Positions 7,367 through 14,824 of a DNA stretch of 20,161 nt are shown here, piece after piece (the stretch's first letter is position 1; the number at the start of each line of letters is the position of its first letter). Under the pieces are notes generated by a model, which did not search any database, was not told the origin of the DNA, and saw only the letters and a list, made by a program, of their open reading frames with translations. The position numbers were made by a program, and so were the translations under genes. Source of the DNA: Firmicutes bacterium UBA5389 (lineage in GTDB: Bacteria; Bacillota; DTU025); the NCBI GenBank assembly GCA_002409965.1, contig DHON01000025.1, positions 9,810 to 29,970 of the forward strand. The letters are read 5' to 3'.

Positions 7367-9169
7367 TCATCTGTCGCTCAGCCCGTACTTCTTGACCTTC
7401 CTATATATGGTCGCTCGGCTCATCCCGAGCTGCTCTGCAAGTACGTCTTTGGCCTTGGGGGTGTCCCCAAGGCGACGCAACCCTTCCTCTATCAGCTTTC
7501 GCTCCCAGTCGTCGATCGGGGCCAGCTCCGGCCGGACATCCGGGATGATTGCTCTTCCTGATGCTGCGCTTGATGCGGCCTGCTTGAACCTCACAGGAAG
7601 ATGCTCGGGCCGGACGATCTCGTCCATGCACGTATGCAGCACATACTGAGCCGTGTTTTGGAGCTCTCGCACATTGCCCGGCCACTGGTAATGCTGAAGG
7701 ATCTCGCCTGTCTTCTGCGATAACTGTGGCGCTACGCAGTTCATCGCGGCGCTGTACTTATGAAGGAAGTAGCTGAACAGGGGCAATATGTCGTCGCGCC
7801 GCTCCCTGAGCGGAGGTATCCACACTGGGATCACGTTCAGCCGGAAGTAGAGATCCTCGCGAAACTCCCCGTCCGCGACCATCTTCTCCAGATCCTTGTT
7901 GGTGGCGGATACTATGCGCACGTTGCTTTTCATGGTGTGGGTCCCTCCGACTCGTTGTATCTCGCCGGAGTCCAGGGCCCTCAGAAGCTTGGCTTGGAGC
8001 CTCAGAGAGCAGTCGCCCACCTCGTCCAGGAAAAGCGTGCCATCATCTGCGAGCTCGAATTTCCCGGGCTTGCCCCCGCGTCGCGCGCCGGTGAAAGCCC
8101 CGTCCTCATAGCCGAATAGCTCCGACTCGAGGAGTTCCTCGGGCACTGCGGCGCAGTTTACGGCCACAAACGGGCCCGAGCTGCGCGGGCTATGGTAGTG
8201 GATGGCTCGGGCGAAGAGCTCCTTCCCAGTTCCGCTTTCGCCGCGCAGAAGGACGAAGGAAGAGCTGATGGCCGTTCTCAGGGCCATCTGCTTCGCCTGG
8301 CGGATAGCCGGCGAATCTCCGAGGATATCCTCCATGGCGGGGTTAGGCTGGCCATTCGTTATCTGGTATGCGGTTTTCGTCACATCTTCTATGCTTCGGA
8401 CAAGCGCGACCGCGCCGATGATCCGGCCATCGCTGACCAGGGGCGAAGCCGTGCTGAGCAGACGGATTACTCCCGATGGCCCGCGGAGCAATGCCTCTAG
8501 GTGCTTGTACTGCGTGCCGGTTGCAGCCATTTGAAGTATGGGCGCCGATGGGAAGAATAGCCTGACGTTCTTGCCCACTACCTCAGCATCACTCAGCTGG
8601 AGGGTTTCGATTGCGGCCTGGTTGCAGCAGACGATGGTCCCCGTCTCGTCGATGGCGATAATGCCCTCTCCCACTGACTCTACTATCCCTTGAAGTTGCT
8701 CGTGCGTCTTTGCGAGCTCATTAGCTGCTGCATCCGACTGCGCGGCCTTTTCCACTAGGCGGGCCATCTGATGCAGAAAATCCATGTACTCTTCGCCGTG
8801 CCGCTCCATTCTGAACCTCTGCTCATCGGTGAATCCCACAAGCGCGATGACTCCAAGAGGCGCATCGCCTCGATTCAGGGGGTAGCACATATGGCAAGTC
8901 TCGGAGCAACCTTCTTTTCTGGAGCACCCTTCACAGATGGGATCTCGGTCTCTGTCGGTGACGATGTAGGGGCGCCCCTTGTTGACTACTTCCGCGAACG
9001 AAGACGAGGCGGGCAGTTTCACTCCTACTAGATCTGCATATCTGCCTGTTCCAGCTACTCTGACAAGCTGATGGTCTACCACGGTTACGTCAAACTGAAG
9101 CACTGTGGAGACTGCGTTCGCAATCTGCTGCAGGAATTCGTGGAACGAGTTATCCGGATTCGGCTGCAC
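7367..9169 (-). CDS. Sigma-54-dependent enhancer-binding activator with Cys-rich sensor, PAS, AAA+ and Fis-type HTH
   Basis: About 600 residues from a GTG start. The N-terminal sensor region (about 1-140) is GAF-like and contains five clustered cysteines in ICEGCSRKEGCSETCHMCYP (C79, C82, C88, C92, C95), then GVIALVGFTDEQRF. A PAS domain follows at about 155-260. The AAA+ domain (about 280-520) has Walker A GESGTGKE, an intact GAFTGA loop for sigma-54 contact, Walker B TLFLDEVGD, and the arginine-finger region FREDLYFRLNVIPVWIPPLRER. The C-terminus is a Fis-type HTH (AKDVLAEQLGMSRATIYRKVKKYGL). The open frame runs on to 9349, but GAGGAG (9179-9184) touches the ATG at 9178 and fits the GTG at 9169 with 9-nt spacing. 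The longer frame would also overlap the sigma-54 promoter. It is divergent from the TRAP operon and most likely activates it. Confidence 0.92.
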   Translation of the reverse strand: MQPNPDNSFHEFLQQIANAVSTVLQFDVTVVDHQLVRVAGTGRYADLVGVKLPASSSFAEVVNKGRPYIVTDRDRDPICEGCSRKEGCSETCHMCYPLNRGDAPLGVIALVGFTDEQRFRMERHGEEYMDFLHQMARLVEKAAQSDAAANELAKTHEQLQGIVESVGEGIIAIDETGTIVCCNQAAIETLQLSDAEVVGKNVRLFFPSAPILQMAATGTQYKHLEALLRGPSGVIRLLSTASPLVSDGRIIGAVALVRSIEDVTKTAYQITNGQPNPAMEDILGDSPAIRQAKQMALRTAISSSFVLLRGESGTGKELFARAIHYHSPRSSGPFVAVNCAAVPEELLESELFGYEDGAFTGARRGGKPGKFELADDGTLFLDEVGDCSLRLQAKLLRALDSGEIQRVGGTHTMKSNVRIVSATNKDLEKMVADGEFREDLYFRLNVIPVWIPPLRERRDDILPLFSYFLHKYSAAMNCVAPQLSQKTGEILQHYQWPGNVRELQNTAQYVLHTCMDEIVRPEHLPVRFKQAASSAASGRAIIPDVRPELAPIDDWERKLIEEGLRRLGDTPKAKDVLAEQLGMSRATIYRKVKKYGLSDR

Positions 9170-9178
9170 ATATGTCAT

Positions 9179-9184
9179 CTCCTC
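9179..9184 (-). promoter_or_regulatory. Ribosome binding site favouring a GTG start for the activator
   Basis: GAGGAG on the minus strand. It directly abuts an ATG (9178), which leaves no spacing, but sits 9 nt before an in-frame GTG (9169). The ATG at 9178 stays possible if another site is used. Confidence 0.5.
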
Positions 9185-9216
9185 GTGGCTCGGTTGTCTC
9201 GTCAATATCCCCGCAG

Positions 9217-9254
9217 TCTCACAATGATACTGCGACTTGTGTCGCATTATGAGA
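9217..9254. promoter_or_regulatory. Dyad upstream of the sigma-54 promoter, candidate enhancer site
   Basis: Two nested inverted repeats are seen: tgcgac-ttgt-gtcgca (9231-9246, perfect 6-bp arms) and outer arms tctcacaatg (9217-9226) and cattatgaga (9245-9254), which match at 9 of 10 positions. The centre is about 100 bp upstream of the -24 element, a normal distance for an enhancer-binding protein site. The Fis-type HTH activator is encoded next door. Confidence 0.5.
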
Positions 9255-9332
9255 TTATCGGCACCGCACTCCCCCCCCCGATGCTCTCCGGATACCAGGG
9301 CCTGCTGCGCATTGAGCGCTTTCGGCGTTGGA

Positions 9333-9348
9333 TGGCACATGTTTTGCA
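9333..9348 (+). promoter_or_regulatory. Sigma-54 (-24/-12) promoter of the TRAP/racemase operon
   Basis: TGGCACATGTTTTGCA matches the sigma-54 consensus TGGCAC-N5-TTGCW at all defined positions, with the GG and GC at the correct 12-bp register. The predicted start of transcription is near 9359, giving a leader of about 197 nt before dctP. A GAFTGA-containing activator is encoded divergently, as expected. Confidence 0.88.
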
Positions 9349-9358
9349 AGGGTACCAG

Positions 9359-9555
9359 TTACGGGTGCGTCGACATACTGCGAGATTGGCAATCCTGGCT
9401 ACATGATAGCGCAAATGCGTGCCGTTGTCCGGTCTTGCAGGCATGAAAGAAGGTGGTGCAGCACCCTCATATGCCGCACAGTGCTAGTTAATGCACGGCA
9501 ATGGCCATGGTTCACAATTCTGAGAGTGCCATGCAGAAAGTGAGGAGGTTTCATC
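9359..9555 (+). other. Predicted long 5' leader of the TRAP operon
   Basis: About 197 nt lie between the predicted sigma-54 transcription start and the dctP GTG. Short self-complementary stretches occur (for example ggcat near 9440 with atgcc near 9471, and ggccatgg near 9501), but no riboswitch family is recognisable and no convincing small ORF was seen. Confidence 0.35.
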
Positions 9556-10599
9556 GTGAGAGCAATCGTCAAAAGAGCAGCTACAGTAGCATGTCTGTTC
9601 ATCGCCTTGTGCGCAGTGTTTTCGCCGGCTTCGTACGCTGCGCGCCCAACGGTAATCAAGGTCGCTCATGACCTGTCGCCTGACCCGTACGATCCGACCC
9701 ACGGGTTTGCAATGGTCTTCAAGAACTACGTTGAGAGCAGAACAGACGGCAAGTACGTTGTGGAGATCTATCCCTCAAGTGTTCTGGGCAAAGAGCGCGA
9801 GCGGCTCGAGCTCACTCGGGCAGGAGCAATCCACGTCAACCTGGCCTCAGTCGGTGGCCTGAGCCAGCTTTACCAGCCGGCCATTCTTCTTAACACTCCG
9901 TTCATGTACAAGAGCGACAAGATCGTCTCGGCTGTGCTCGACAGCGATTTCGTGCAGTGGATGTTCGCCGACATGCAGAAGAAGACGGGTCTTCGGTCCA
10001 TCTGCGTGTACGAGATGGGCGGGCTTTCGTGCATAACAAACAACCTGCGACCTATCCGCAAGCCCGCCGACATGAAGGGCATCAAGTTCCGTGCGATGGA
10101 CGACAGCCAGGTGGCCATGTTCAAGGCCCTGGGAGCTAACGCCGTTCCGATGGCGTGGAGCGAAACATACACCGGACTTCAGACCGGCGTCGTCCAAGGG
10201 CAGGTCAACCCCGTGTCTGCCATTATCAGCGTGAAGCTGTATGAAGTTCAGAAGCACATAACCCTCAGCCGCACCCTCCTGGGCAGCCACTGGGTGGTCG
10301 TGAATGACAGATGGTATGGCAGCCTGCCTAAGGACGTAAGGCAGGTAGTCGAAGAAGGATTCTACTATGCAAGGGAAGCCGCGGCTGGACTCACTCAGAT
10401 CGTCCAGGCGCAGGGCCTCGAGACCCTGAAGAACAACGGTATGGAGATCACCGCGCTGACTGACGCCGAATGGGCGCAGTTCGCCAAGCTCGGATGTCCG
10501 GCAGTGGTGCAGTGGGCCAAAACCAAGATGGATCCCGCCATCGTTGACCGGTTCGTGAGCACGGTAGAGAAGGTCGAGAAGCAAGTAGAAGGCAAGTAG
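9556..10599 (+). CDS. dctP: TRAP transporter substrate-binding protein (DctP family)
   Basis: The extracytoplasmic binding protein of a TRAP transporter, 347 residues. A signal peptide covers about residues 1-29 (RAIVKR, hydrophobic core, SYA-A cleavage). The DctP fold is visible in order: IKVAHDLSPD, VEIYPSSVLGKERERLE, the hinge strand, then PADMKGIKFRAMDDS with Arg 179 at the position of the carboxylate-binding arginine, followed by MAWSETYTGLQTGVVQGQVNP. A Gly-Gln replaces the more usual Asp/Glu-Gly in this last motif. The GTG start has AGGAGG (9543-9548) 7 nt upstream. It is the first gene after the sigma-54 promoter. The ligand is an organic acid; the downstream racemase and M20 enzyme suggest an N-acylamino acid or amino-acid-like carboxylate, which is inference. 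Confidence 0.93.
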   Translation: MRAIVKRAATVACLFIALCAVFSPASYAARPTVIKVAHDLSPDPYDPTHGFAMVFKNYVESRTDGKYVVEIYPSSVLGKERERLELTRAGAIHVNLASVGGLSQLYQPAILLNTPFMYKSDKIVSAVLDSDFVQWMFADMQKKTGLRSICVYEMGGLSCITNNLRPIRKPADMKGIKFRAMDDSQVAMFKALGANAVPMAWSETYTGLQTGVVQGQVNPVSAIISVKLYEVQKHITLSRTLLGSHWVVVNDRWYGSLPKDVRQVVEEGFYYAREAAAGLTQIVQAQGLETLKNNGMEITALTDAEWAQFAKLGCPAVVQWAKTKMDPAIVDRFVSTVEKVEKQVEGK

Positions 10600-10651
10600 G
10601 TCATCATATAGAGCGCCGCTTGCATGTTGCCCCATTGCGAACGACAACAGA

Positions 10652-10679
10652 GGAAGGCCTGATCTCGGTCAGGCCTTCC
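10652..10679 (+). promoter_or_regulatory. Intergenic hairpin between dctP and dctQ
   Basis: A perfect 11-bp stem (ggaaggcctga at 10652-10662, tcaggccttcc at 10669-10679) with a 6-nt loop ends at the base before the dctQ ribosome binding site (aaggag, 10680-10685). It has no T-run. It probably stabilises the dctP transcript or causes partial termination, so that the binding protein is made in excess over the membrane subunits. Confidence 0.6.
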
Positions 10680-10693
10680 AAGGAGAGGCTGAA

Positions 10694-11194
10694 ATGAGCG
10701 CTACTAGTGGCAAGAAAACCGGATCGAAGGCGAGCTCCTTCATGGTCATTGAGGACGTGCTTGTGAACCTATGCGCGCTGATGCTGGCTGCAATGGCGGC
10801 CATCACCCTCATAGCTGTGTTTTACAGGTACGTGCTTGGCAACGCGCTTTCCTGGACAGAGGAGCTCACACGCTATCTGATGATATTTGTCGGCCTGTTC
10901 GGAACGGCCGTAGCATTGAGACGAGATGAGCACGTTGGGTTTACGATGATCGTCGAGAAGCTTCCGCCGGTCGGGCGAAGGGTTGCCAACATCATAAGCT
11001 ACGCAGGTGTCGGCATCTTCTGCTGGATCATGGCGTACGACGGCTACAAATGGGCATCGTGGACTGGGACCACAGCGGAGATCCTGCCGATTCCCATGTG
11101 GATTCCATGCTCAATGGTGCCGATAAGCGGCGCGGCGATGCTCGTCGTTGTTATTGCAAAAATCTGGCACGAGCTGCGAGGTGAGGAGAAGTGA
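10694..11194 (+). CDS. dctQ: TRAP transporter small membrane subunit (DctQ family)
   Basis: A 166-residue inner-membrane protein with four hydrophobic segments (about residues 25-45, 57-77, 97-117 and 135-157), the usual size and topology of DctQ. The family patterns are present: VFYRYVLGNALSWTEELTRYLMIFVGLFGTAVALRRDEHVGF. AAGGAG lies 8 nt upstream of the ATG. Its TGA overlaps the dctM GTG start in a 4-bp GTGA, so the two are translationally coupled. It links DctP to DctM in the tripartite transporter. Confidence 0.93.
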   Translation: MSATSGKKTGSKASSFMVIEDVLVNLCALMLAAMAAITLIAVFYRYVLGNALSWTEELTRYLMIFVGLFGTAVALRRDEHVGFTMIVEKLPPVGRRVANIISYAGVGIFCWIMAYDGYKWASWTGTTAEILPIPMWIPCSMVPISGAAMLVVVIAKIWHELRGEEK

Positions 11195-12477
11195 CTGCCA
11201 CAATTGTCGTTGTAGCATTTGCCGTAATGCTCATTCTGGGCACGCCAATCGCCTTCGTGTTGGGCCTGGCGGGCGTTATCGCGCTGATCGGAAGCAGCGG
11301 CACTAGTCTCTTGATGTTAGTGCCTCAGCAGATCTTCTCCGGCATGAACTCATTTGTGCTGATGGCGATACCATTCTTCATCCTCGCGGGAGAGCTGATG
11401 AATGCATCGGGGATAACCAAGAAGATCGTGAACCTGTCCAACGCCCTTGTGGGGCGGATGAAGGGTGGCCTAGGGCACGTCAACATCGTGGCCAACGTGA
11501 TCTTCGCCACTATGTCGGGAGCGGCGGTAGCCGCAGTGGCGGGGCTCGGGACCATTCTTATTCCATCCATGGAAGAATCGGGATACGACAAGTCGTATGC
11601 CTGCGCGCTCACTGCATCTGCCTCGGTGATAGGGCCGACCATTCCGCCGAGCATCCCCATGGTCGTGTGTGCGTCCACGGCGGGCATTTCGGTTGCGGCC
11701 ATGTTCGCCGGCGGCATATTCCCCGGGTTGCTTCTGGCAGTTCTGATGATGGTGCTCAACGGGATCATCTCCTCGCGTAGAGGCTATCAACTCCATGGCC
11801 AGACCTACAAAGGCACCATAGGCGATGTCATCAAGGACGGCATCATCGCATTAGGCATGCCCGCCATCATCTTCGTCGGAATTCTGGGCGGTGTGTTCAC
11901 AGCTACAGAGGCCGCGGCAGTCGCCGTCGCCTATGCGGTCATAATCGGAAGGTTCGTCTTCAAGACGCTGAATGCCAAGGTACTTTGGCAAGTGTTCAAG
12001 AACGCGGTAAGCAAGACGGGAGTATCGTTGCTTCTGGTGTCGATGGGCGGGATCATAAGCTGGGTCATGGCATCTGAGCAAGTGCCTGCCAAGATGGCTA
12101 ACATCATCCTGAGCGTTGGCGGCAGTCACATAGTGTTCCTCCTTCTCAGCATCATCCTTCTGCTCGCAATCGGATGCTTCATGGACCTGACTGCGTCTTT
12201 GATCATGCTTACGCCCATTCTGCTTCCCATCGCAGTGCAGCTCGGCATCGACCCTGTTCACTACGCATTGATCATGGTTGTAGCACTCAATATCGGGCTG
12301 ATCACGCCTCCTGTGGGGGCCGTCTTGTTTGTTACGTGCGCGGTGGCGCGCGAGAAGTTCGAGAATATCGTGCGGGAGATCTGGCCGTTCTTCGCGTGTC
12401 ACGTGATCGCCCTCGCGATAATCGCCTTCATTCCGGCACTGGCGCTTGCCATTCCCAGGGCCCTGGGCTTGTTGTAG
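11191..12477 (+). CDS. dctM: TRAP transporter large membrane subunit (DctM family)
   Basis: The Na+-coupled transport channel subunit, 428 residues with about 12 hydrophobic segments. Typical DctM blocks are PQQIFSGMNSFVLMAIPFFILAGELMNASGI, GGLGHVNIVANVIFATMSGAAVAAVAGLG, SASVIGPTIPPSIPMVV, FTATEAAAVAVAYA and LNIGLITPPVGAVLFV. The start is a GTG overlapping dctQ by 4 nt. The protein is full length. It forms the transporter with the preceding dctQ and dctP products. Confidence 0.94.
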   Translation: MTATIVVVAFAVMLILGTPIAFVLGLAGVIALIGSSGTSLLMLVPQQIFSGMNSFVLMAIPFFILAGELMNASGITKKIVNLSNALVGRMKGGLGHVNIVANVIFATMSGAAVAAVAGLGTILIPSMEESGYDKSYACALTASASVIGPTIPPSIPMVVCASTAGISVAAMFAGGIFPGLLLAVLMMVLNGIISSRRGYQLHGQTYKGTIGDVIKDGIIALGMPAIIFVGILGGVFTATEAAAVAVAYAVIIGRFVFKTLNAKVLWQVFKNAVSKTGVSLLLVSMGGIISWVMASEQVPAKMANIILSVGGSHIVFLLLSIILLLAIGCFMDLTASLIMLTPILLPIAVQLGIDPVHYALIMVVALNIGLITPPVGAVLFVTCAVAREKFENIVREIWPFFACHVIALAIIAFIPALALAIPRALGLL

Positions 12478-12532
12478 AGAGAAGCCAGGCGTGAGTGGGC
12501 ATACGACAAGGGGAGGAAAAGGGGAGATAGAT

Positions 12533-13627
12533 ATGAAGATTGACCGAGTCGATGTGATCCATACCGCAATTCCGCTGAAGAGCAGCTTCAGGACGAGCTT
12601 TGGAGCCATATCAGCGCAGCACTCTGTTGTGACGAAGGTCTACTCGGAGGGTCTAGTCGCGTACGGCGAAGCGTGTCCCTTCCTCGCTCCGATCTACAGC
12701 TATGAGTGCGTGGGATCTGTTCAGACAGTCCTGGGAAGCTTCATAATCCCATCAGTGCTTGGCAAGGAGATCGCCGGGCCGGAGGACTTCATGGACCGGG
12801 TCGGCTTCATCAAGGGAAACAACCATGCCAAGGCGGCGCTGGAGAGCGCGATCTGGGGGCTTCGGGCGAAAATCGAAGGGCGACCGCTTTGGCAGGTGCT
12901 TGGGGGAACCAATCCCAAGGTGGACGTGGGAGTAAGCATTGGCATGCAGCCGAGCATAGAGGCCTTGCTCAAGAAGATCGATGGTTACCTGCAGGAAGGA
13001 TACCGCCGGATAAAGATAAAGATCGAGCCGAGTGAGGATATTGAGCTGATAAGGGCTGTTCGCAAGGAGTTTCCGGACATCGTGTTCATGGTGGACGCCA
13101 ACTCTTCGTACAAGCTCACGGATATAGACTTCCTGAAGAGACTGGATGACTTCAACCTTCTCATGATAGAGCAGCCGCTCGGCGAGGACGACATTGTCGA
13201 TCACGCCCAGCTCCAAAGCCAGGTCAAATCGTCGATATGCCTGGACGAGAGCATCCACACGGTGGACGATGCCCGCAAGGCCATTCGGATCGGGAGCTGC
13301 CGCATCATCAACATCAAGTATGGACGGGTGGGCGGCCTGCTGAACTCCGTCCGAATTCACGATCTATGCCGGGGAGCCGGCGTGGGCAACTGGATCGGCG
13401 GCATGATCGAAACAGGCATAGGGCAGGTAATAAAGACAGCTCTCGGAACGCTCGACAACTTTGTGTACGCGGCGGACATAGAGACTAGCGACAGATTCGT
13501 GGTTGAGGACGTCATAACGCCTGATCTTTCCCAGACAGACGGCTATCTGGACGCCAGCGTCGAGTATCAGGTGGACGAGGAGAAGCTGAACAAGTACACG
13601 GCCGAAGTGTCGATCTTCAAGGCCTGA
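12533..13627 (+). CDS. Enolase-superfamily N-succinylamino acid racemase / o-succinylbenzoate synthase-like enzyme
   Basis: A cytoplasmic Mg2+ enzyme of 364 residues, of the muconate-lactonizing subgroup. Catalytic positions are intact: KIK with K163, metal ligands D188 (DAN), E213 (EQP) and D238 (DES), the second base K262 (IKYGRVGG), and the final WIGGMIETGIG block. Spacing follows the well-studied Amycolatopsis racemase within one residue. Arg 265 occupies the position of Arg266 there, a residue linked to racemase (NSAR) rather than synthase activity. No menaquinone genes are nearby, while an M20 hydrolase follows directly, so a racemase of N-acylamino acids is favoured over MenC; dipeptide epimerisation is another option. 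GGGGAG (12521-12526) precedes the ATG by 6 nt; an earlier in-frame start overlapping dctM was not chosen. Confidence 0.82.
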   Translation: MKIDRVDVIHTAIPLKSSFRTSFGAISAQHSVVTKVYSEGLVAYGEACPFLAPIYSYECVGSVQTVLGSFIIPSVLGKEIAGPEDFMDRVGFIKGNNHAKAALESAIWGLRAKIEGRPLWQVLGGTNPKVDVGVSIGMQPSIEALLKKIDGYLQEGYRRIKIKIEPSEDIELIRAVRKEFPDIVFMVDANSSYKLTDIDFLKRLDDFNLLMIEQPLGEDDIVDHAQLQSQVKSSICLDESIHTVDDARKAIRIGSCRIINIKYGRVGGLLNSVRIHDLCRGAGVGNWIGGMIETGIGQVIKTALGTLDNFVYAADIETSDRFVVEDVITPDLSQTDGYLDASVEYQVDEEKLNKYTAEVSIFKA

Positions 13628-13648
13628 CAGTACGGTGGGGTGGATGGA

Positions 13649-14788
13649 ATGCATTCAACTATAGTGGATGGACCCAAGCTTCGCGCGGAGCTGATCGAGG
13701 AATTCTGCAACTTGGCGCGAGTGGACAGCGAACCCTATGAAGAGGCAGACTTGGCCGAGGTGATCGAGCGGAGCCTGCTGGAGCTGGGGTTTGAGGTAGA
13801 ACGCGACAACGCCGGGGAGAGAATCGGCGGCAACTCGGGGAATCTCATAGCCAAGCTGCCCGGCAATCGATGCTCCAACGCGAAATCGATACTGCTCTGC
13901 GCGCACCTCGACAGAGTGCCGCCTGGCAAAGGCGTCAAGCCGCGTCTGGATGGAGATCGCATCTACTCGTCCGGCGACACAGTGCTGGGCGCCGACGATG
14001 TAGCCGGCTTGGTGGCCATTCTGGCTGGAATGCGTATGGCCCGCAAGGCGCAATCCACCCTTCCTCCGCTTGAAGTCGCGATCACCGTGTGTGAGGAGAA
14101 GGGGCTCCAGGGATCGCGCCATCTGGACTACTCGAAACTCCAGTCCAAGATGGGCTTCGTATTCGACGCTGCCAGGCCCGTGGGCGTGGTCATAGCCGGC
14201 GCTCCGACCCACATCAAGTTCGATGTGGACATCATAGGTCGCGCAGCTCATGCAGGGATCAACCCCCAGGACGGGGTGAGCGCCGTTCGGACGGCGGGCG
14301 CCGCGCTGACCCGTGTTCCCTTTGGCTGGGTGGATGAGAACACCACTGCCAACATCGGGATGATCCGGGGCGGAGAGGCCATGAATATCGTGTGTGAGCG
14401 CGTTCACTTGGTCGGCGAGGTGCGAAGCCACGACGATGCGGTTGCTGAAAGGGTGCTGGGGCAGTTCAAGGAGTGCTTCGCAGAAGAGGCCGCAAACAGC
14501 GGGGCCCGGGCGGAGTTCGAGGCGTCCACGCTGTACAGGAGTTACCGGGTAGACGAGAAGTCGGACACGGTTCAGTTGCTGCGACGCGCGCTCAGCAGCA
14601 TTGGGCGCAGCATGACACTGGAGTTGTCCAATGGCGGAACGGATGCTAACCAGTTCAACGCGCACGGCATTGAAAGCGTGGGCCTTGGAATCGGATTCGA
14701 GCAGGCCCATTCGACTCGCGAGAGCATCGCCGTCGACGAGCTGGTTGCAGCGGCCAGCCTGGCGTGCTGCTTGATTTTGCGAGACTGA
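13649..14788 (+). CDS. M20 family metallopeptidase, PepT-like (candidate N-acylamino acid deacylase)
   Basis: A 379-residue cytoplasmic two-domain zinc hydrolase. Metal and catalytic residues are visible: AHLDRVPPG (H86, D88), GADDVAG (D116 or D117), the catalytic glutamate in VCEEKG (E149/E150), FDA (D173) and AHSTRE (H354). The lid domain starts near residue 190 with HIKFDVDIIGRAAHAGINPQDGVSA. It resembles peptidase T-like M20 enzymes. The M20 family also includes N-succinyl- and N-acetyl-amino-acid deacylases, and the racemase gene 21 bp upstream suggests the product works on the racemised N-acylamino acid to free the L-amino acid. The frame allows a GTG at 13640, but GGTGGGG (13634-13640) is better placed for the ATG at 13649. 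Confidence 0.87.
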   Translation: MHSTIVDGPKLRAELIEEFCNLARVDSEPYEEADLAEVIERSLLELGFEVERDNAGERIGGNSGNLIAKLPGNRCSNAKSILLCAHLDRVPPGKGVKPRLDGDRIYSSGDTVLGADDVAGLVAILAGMRMARKAQSTLPPLEVAITVCEEKGLQGSRHLDYSKLQSKMGFVFDAARPVGVVIAGAPTHIKFDVDIIGRAAHAGINPQDGVSAVRTAGAALTRVPFGWVDENTTANIGMIRGGEAMNIVCERVHLVGEVRSHDDAVAERVLGQFKECFAEEAANSGARAEFEASTLYRSYRVDEKSDTVQLLRRALSSIGRSMTLELSNGGTDANQFNAHGIESVGLGIGFEQAHSTRESIAVDELVAAASLACCLILRD

Positions 14789-14824
14789 ACCACATAAACA
14801 CATGCAGAGAGGCTTGTAAGCGAT

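Noticed and set aside
9170..9349. N-terminal extension of the sigma-54 activator by about 60 residues from an upstream ATG
   Set aside because: The extension would be coded across the enhancer dyad and up to the sigma-54 promoter, has no ribosome binding site at its start, and its residues show no domain. A good site exists for the GTG at 9169.
9345..9357. Second sigma-54-like site on the minus strand (tggtacccttgca) for the activator gene
   Set aside because: GG and GC are 9 bp apart instead of 12, so it does not fit the sigma-54 register.
9847..10647. 266-codon open frame opposite dctP
   Set aside because: dctP is unmistakable on the plus strand; the antisense product has no recognisable pattern and no ribosome binding site.
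11851..12609. 252-codon open frame opposite dctM and the start of the racemase gene
   Set aside because: The translation is highly polar and biased (mirror of a membrane protein) and overlaps two well-supported genes.
12752..13360. 202-codon open frame opposite the racemase gene
   Set aside because: It is antisense to intact enolase-superfamily motifs and matches no family.
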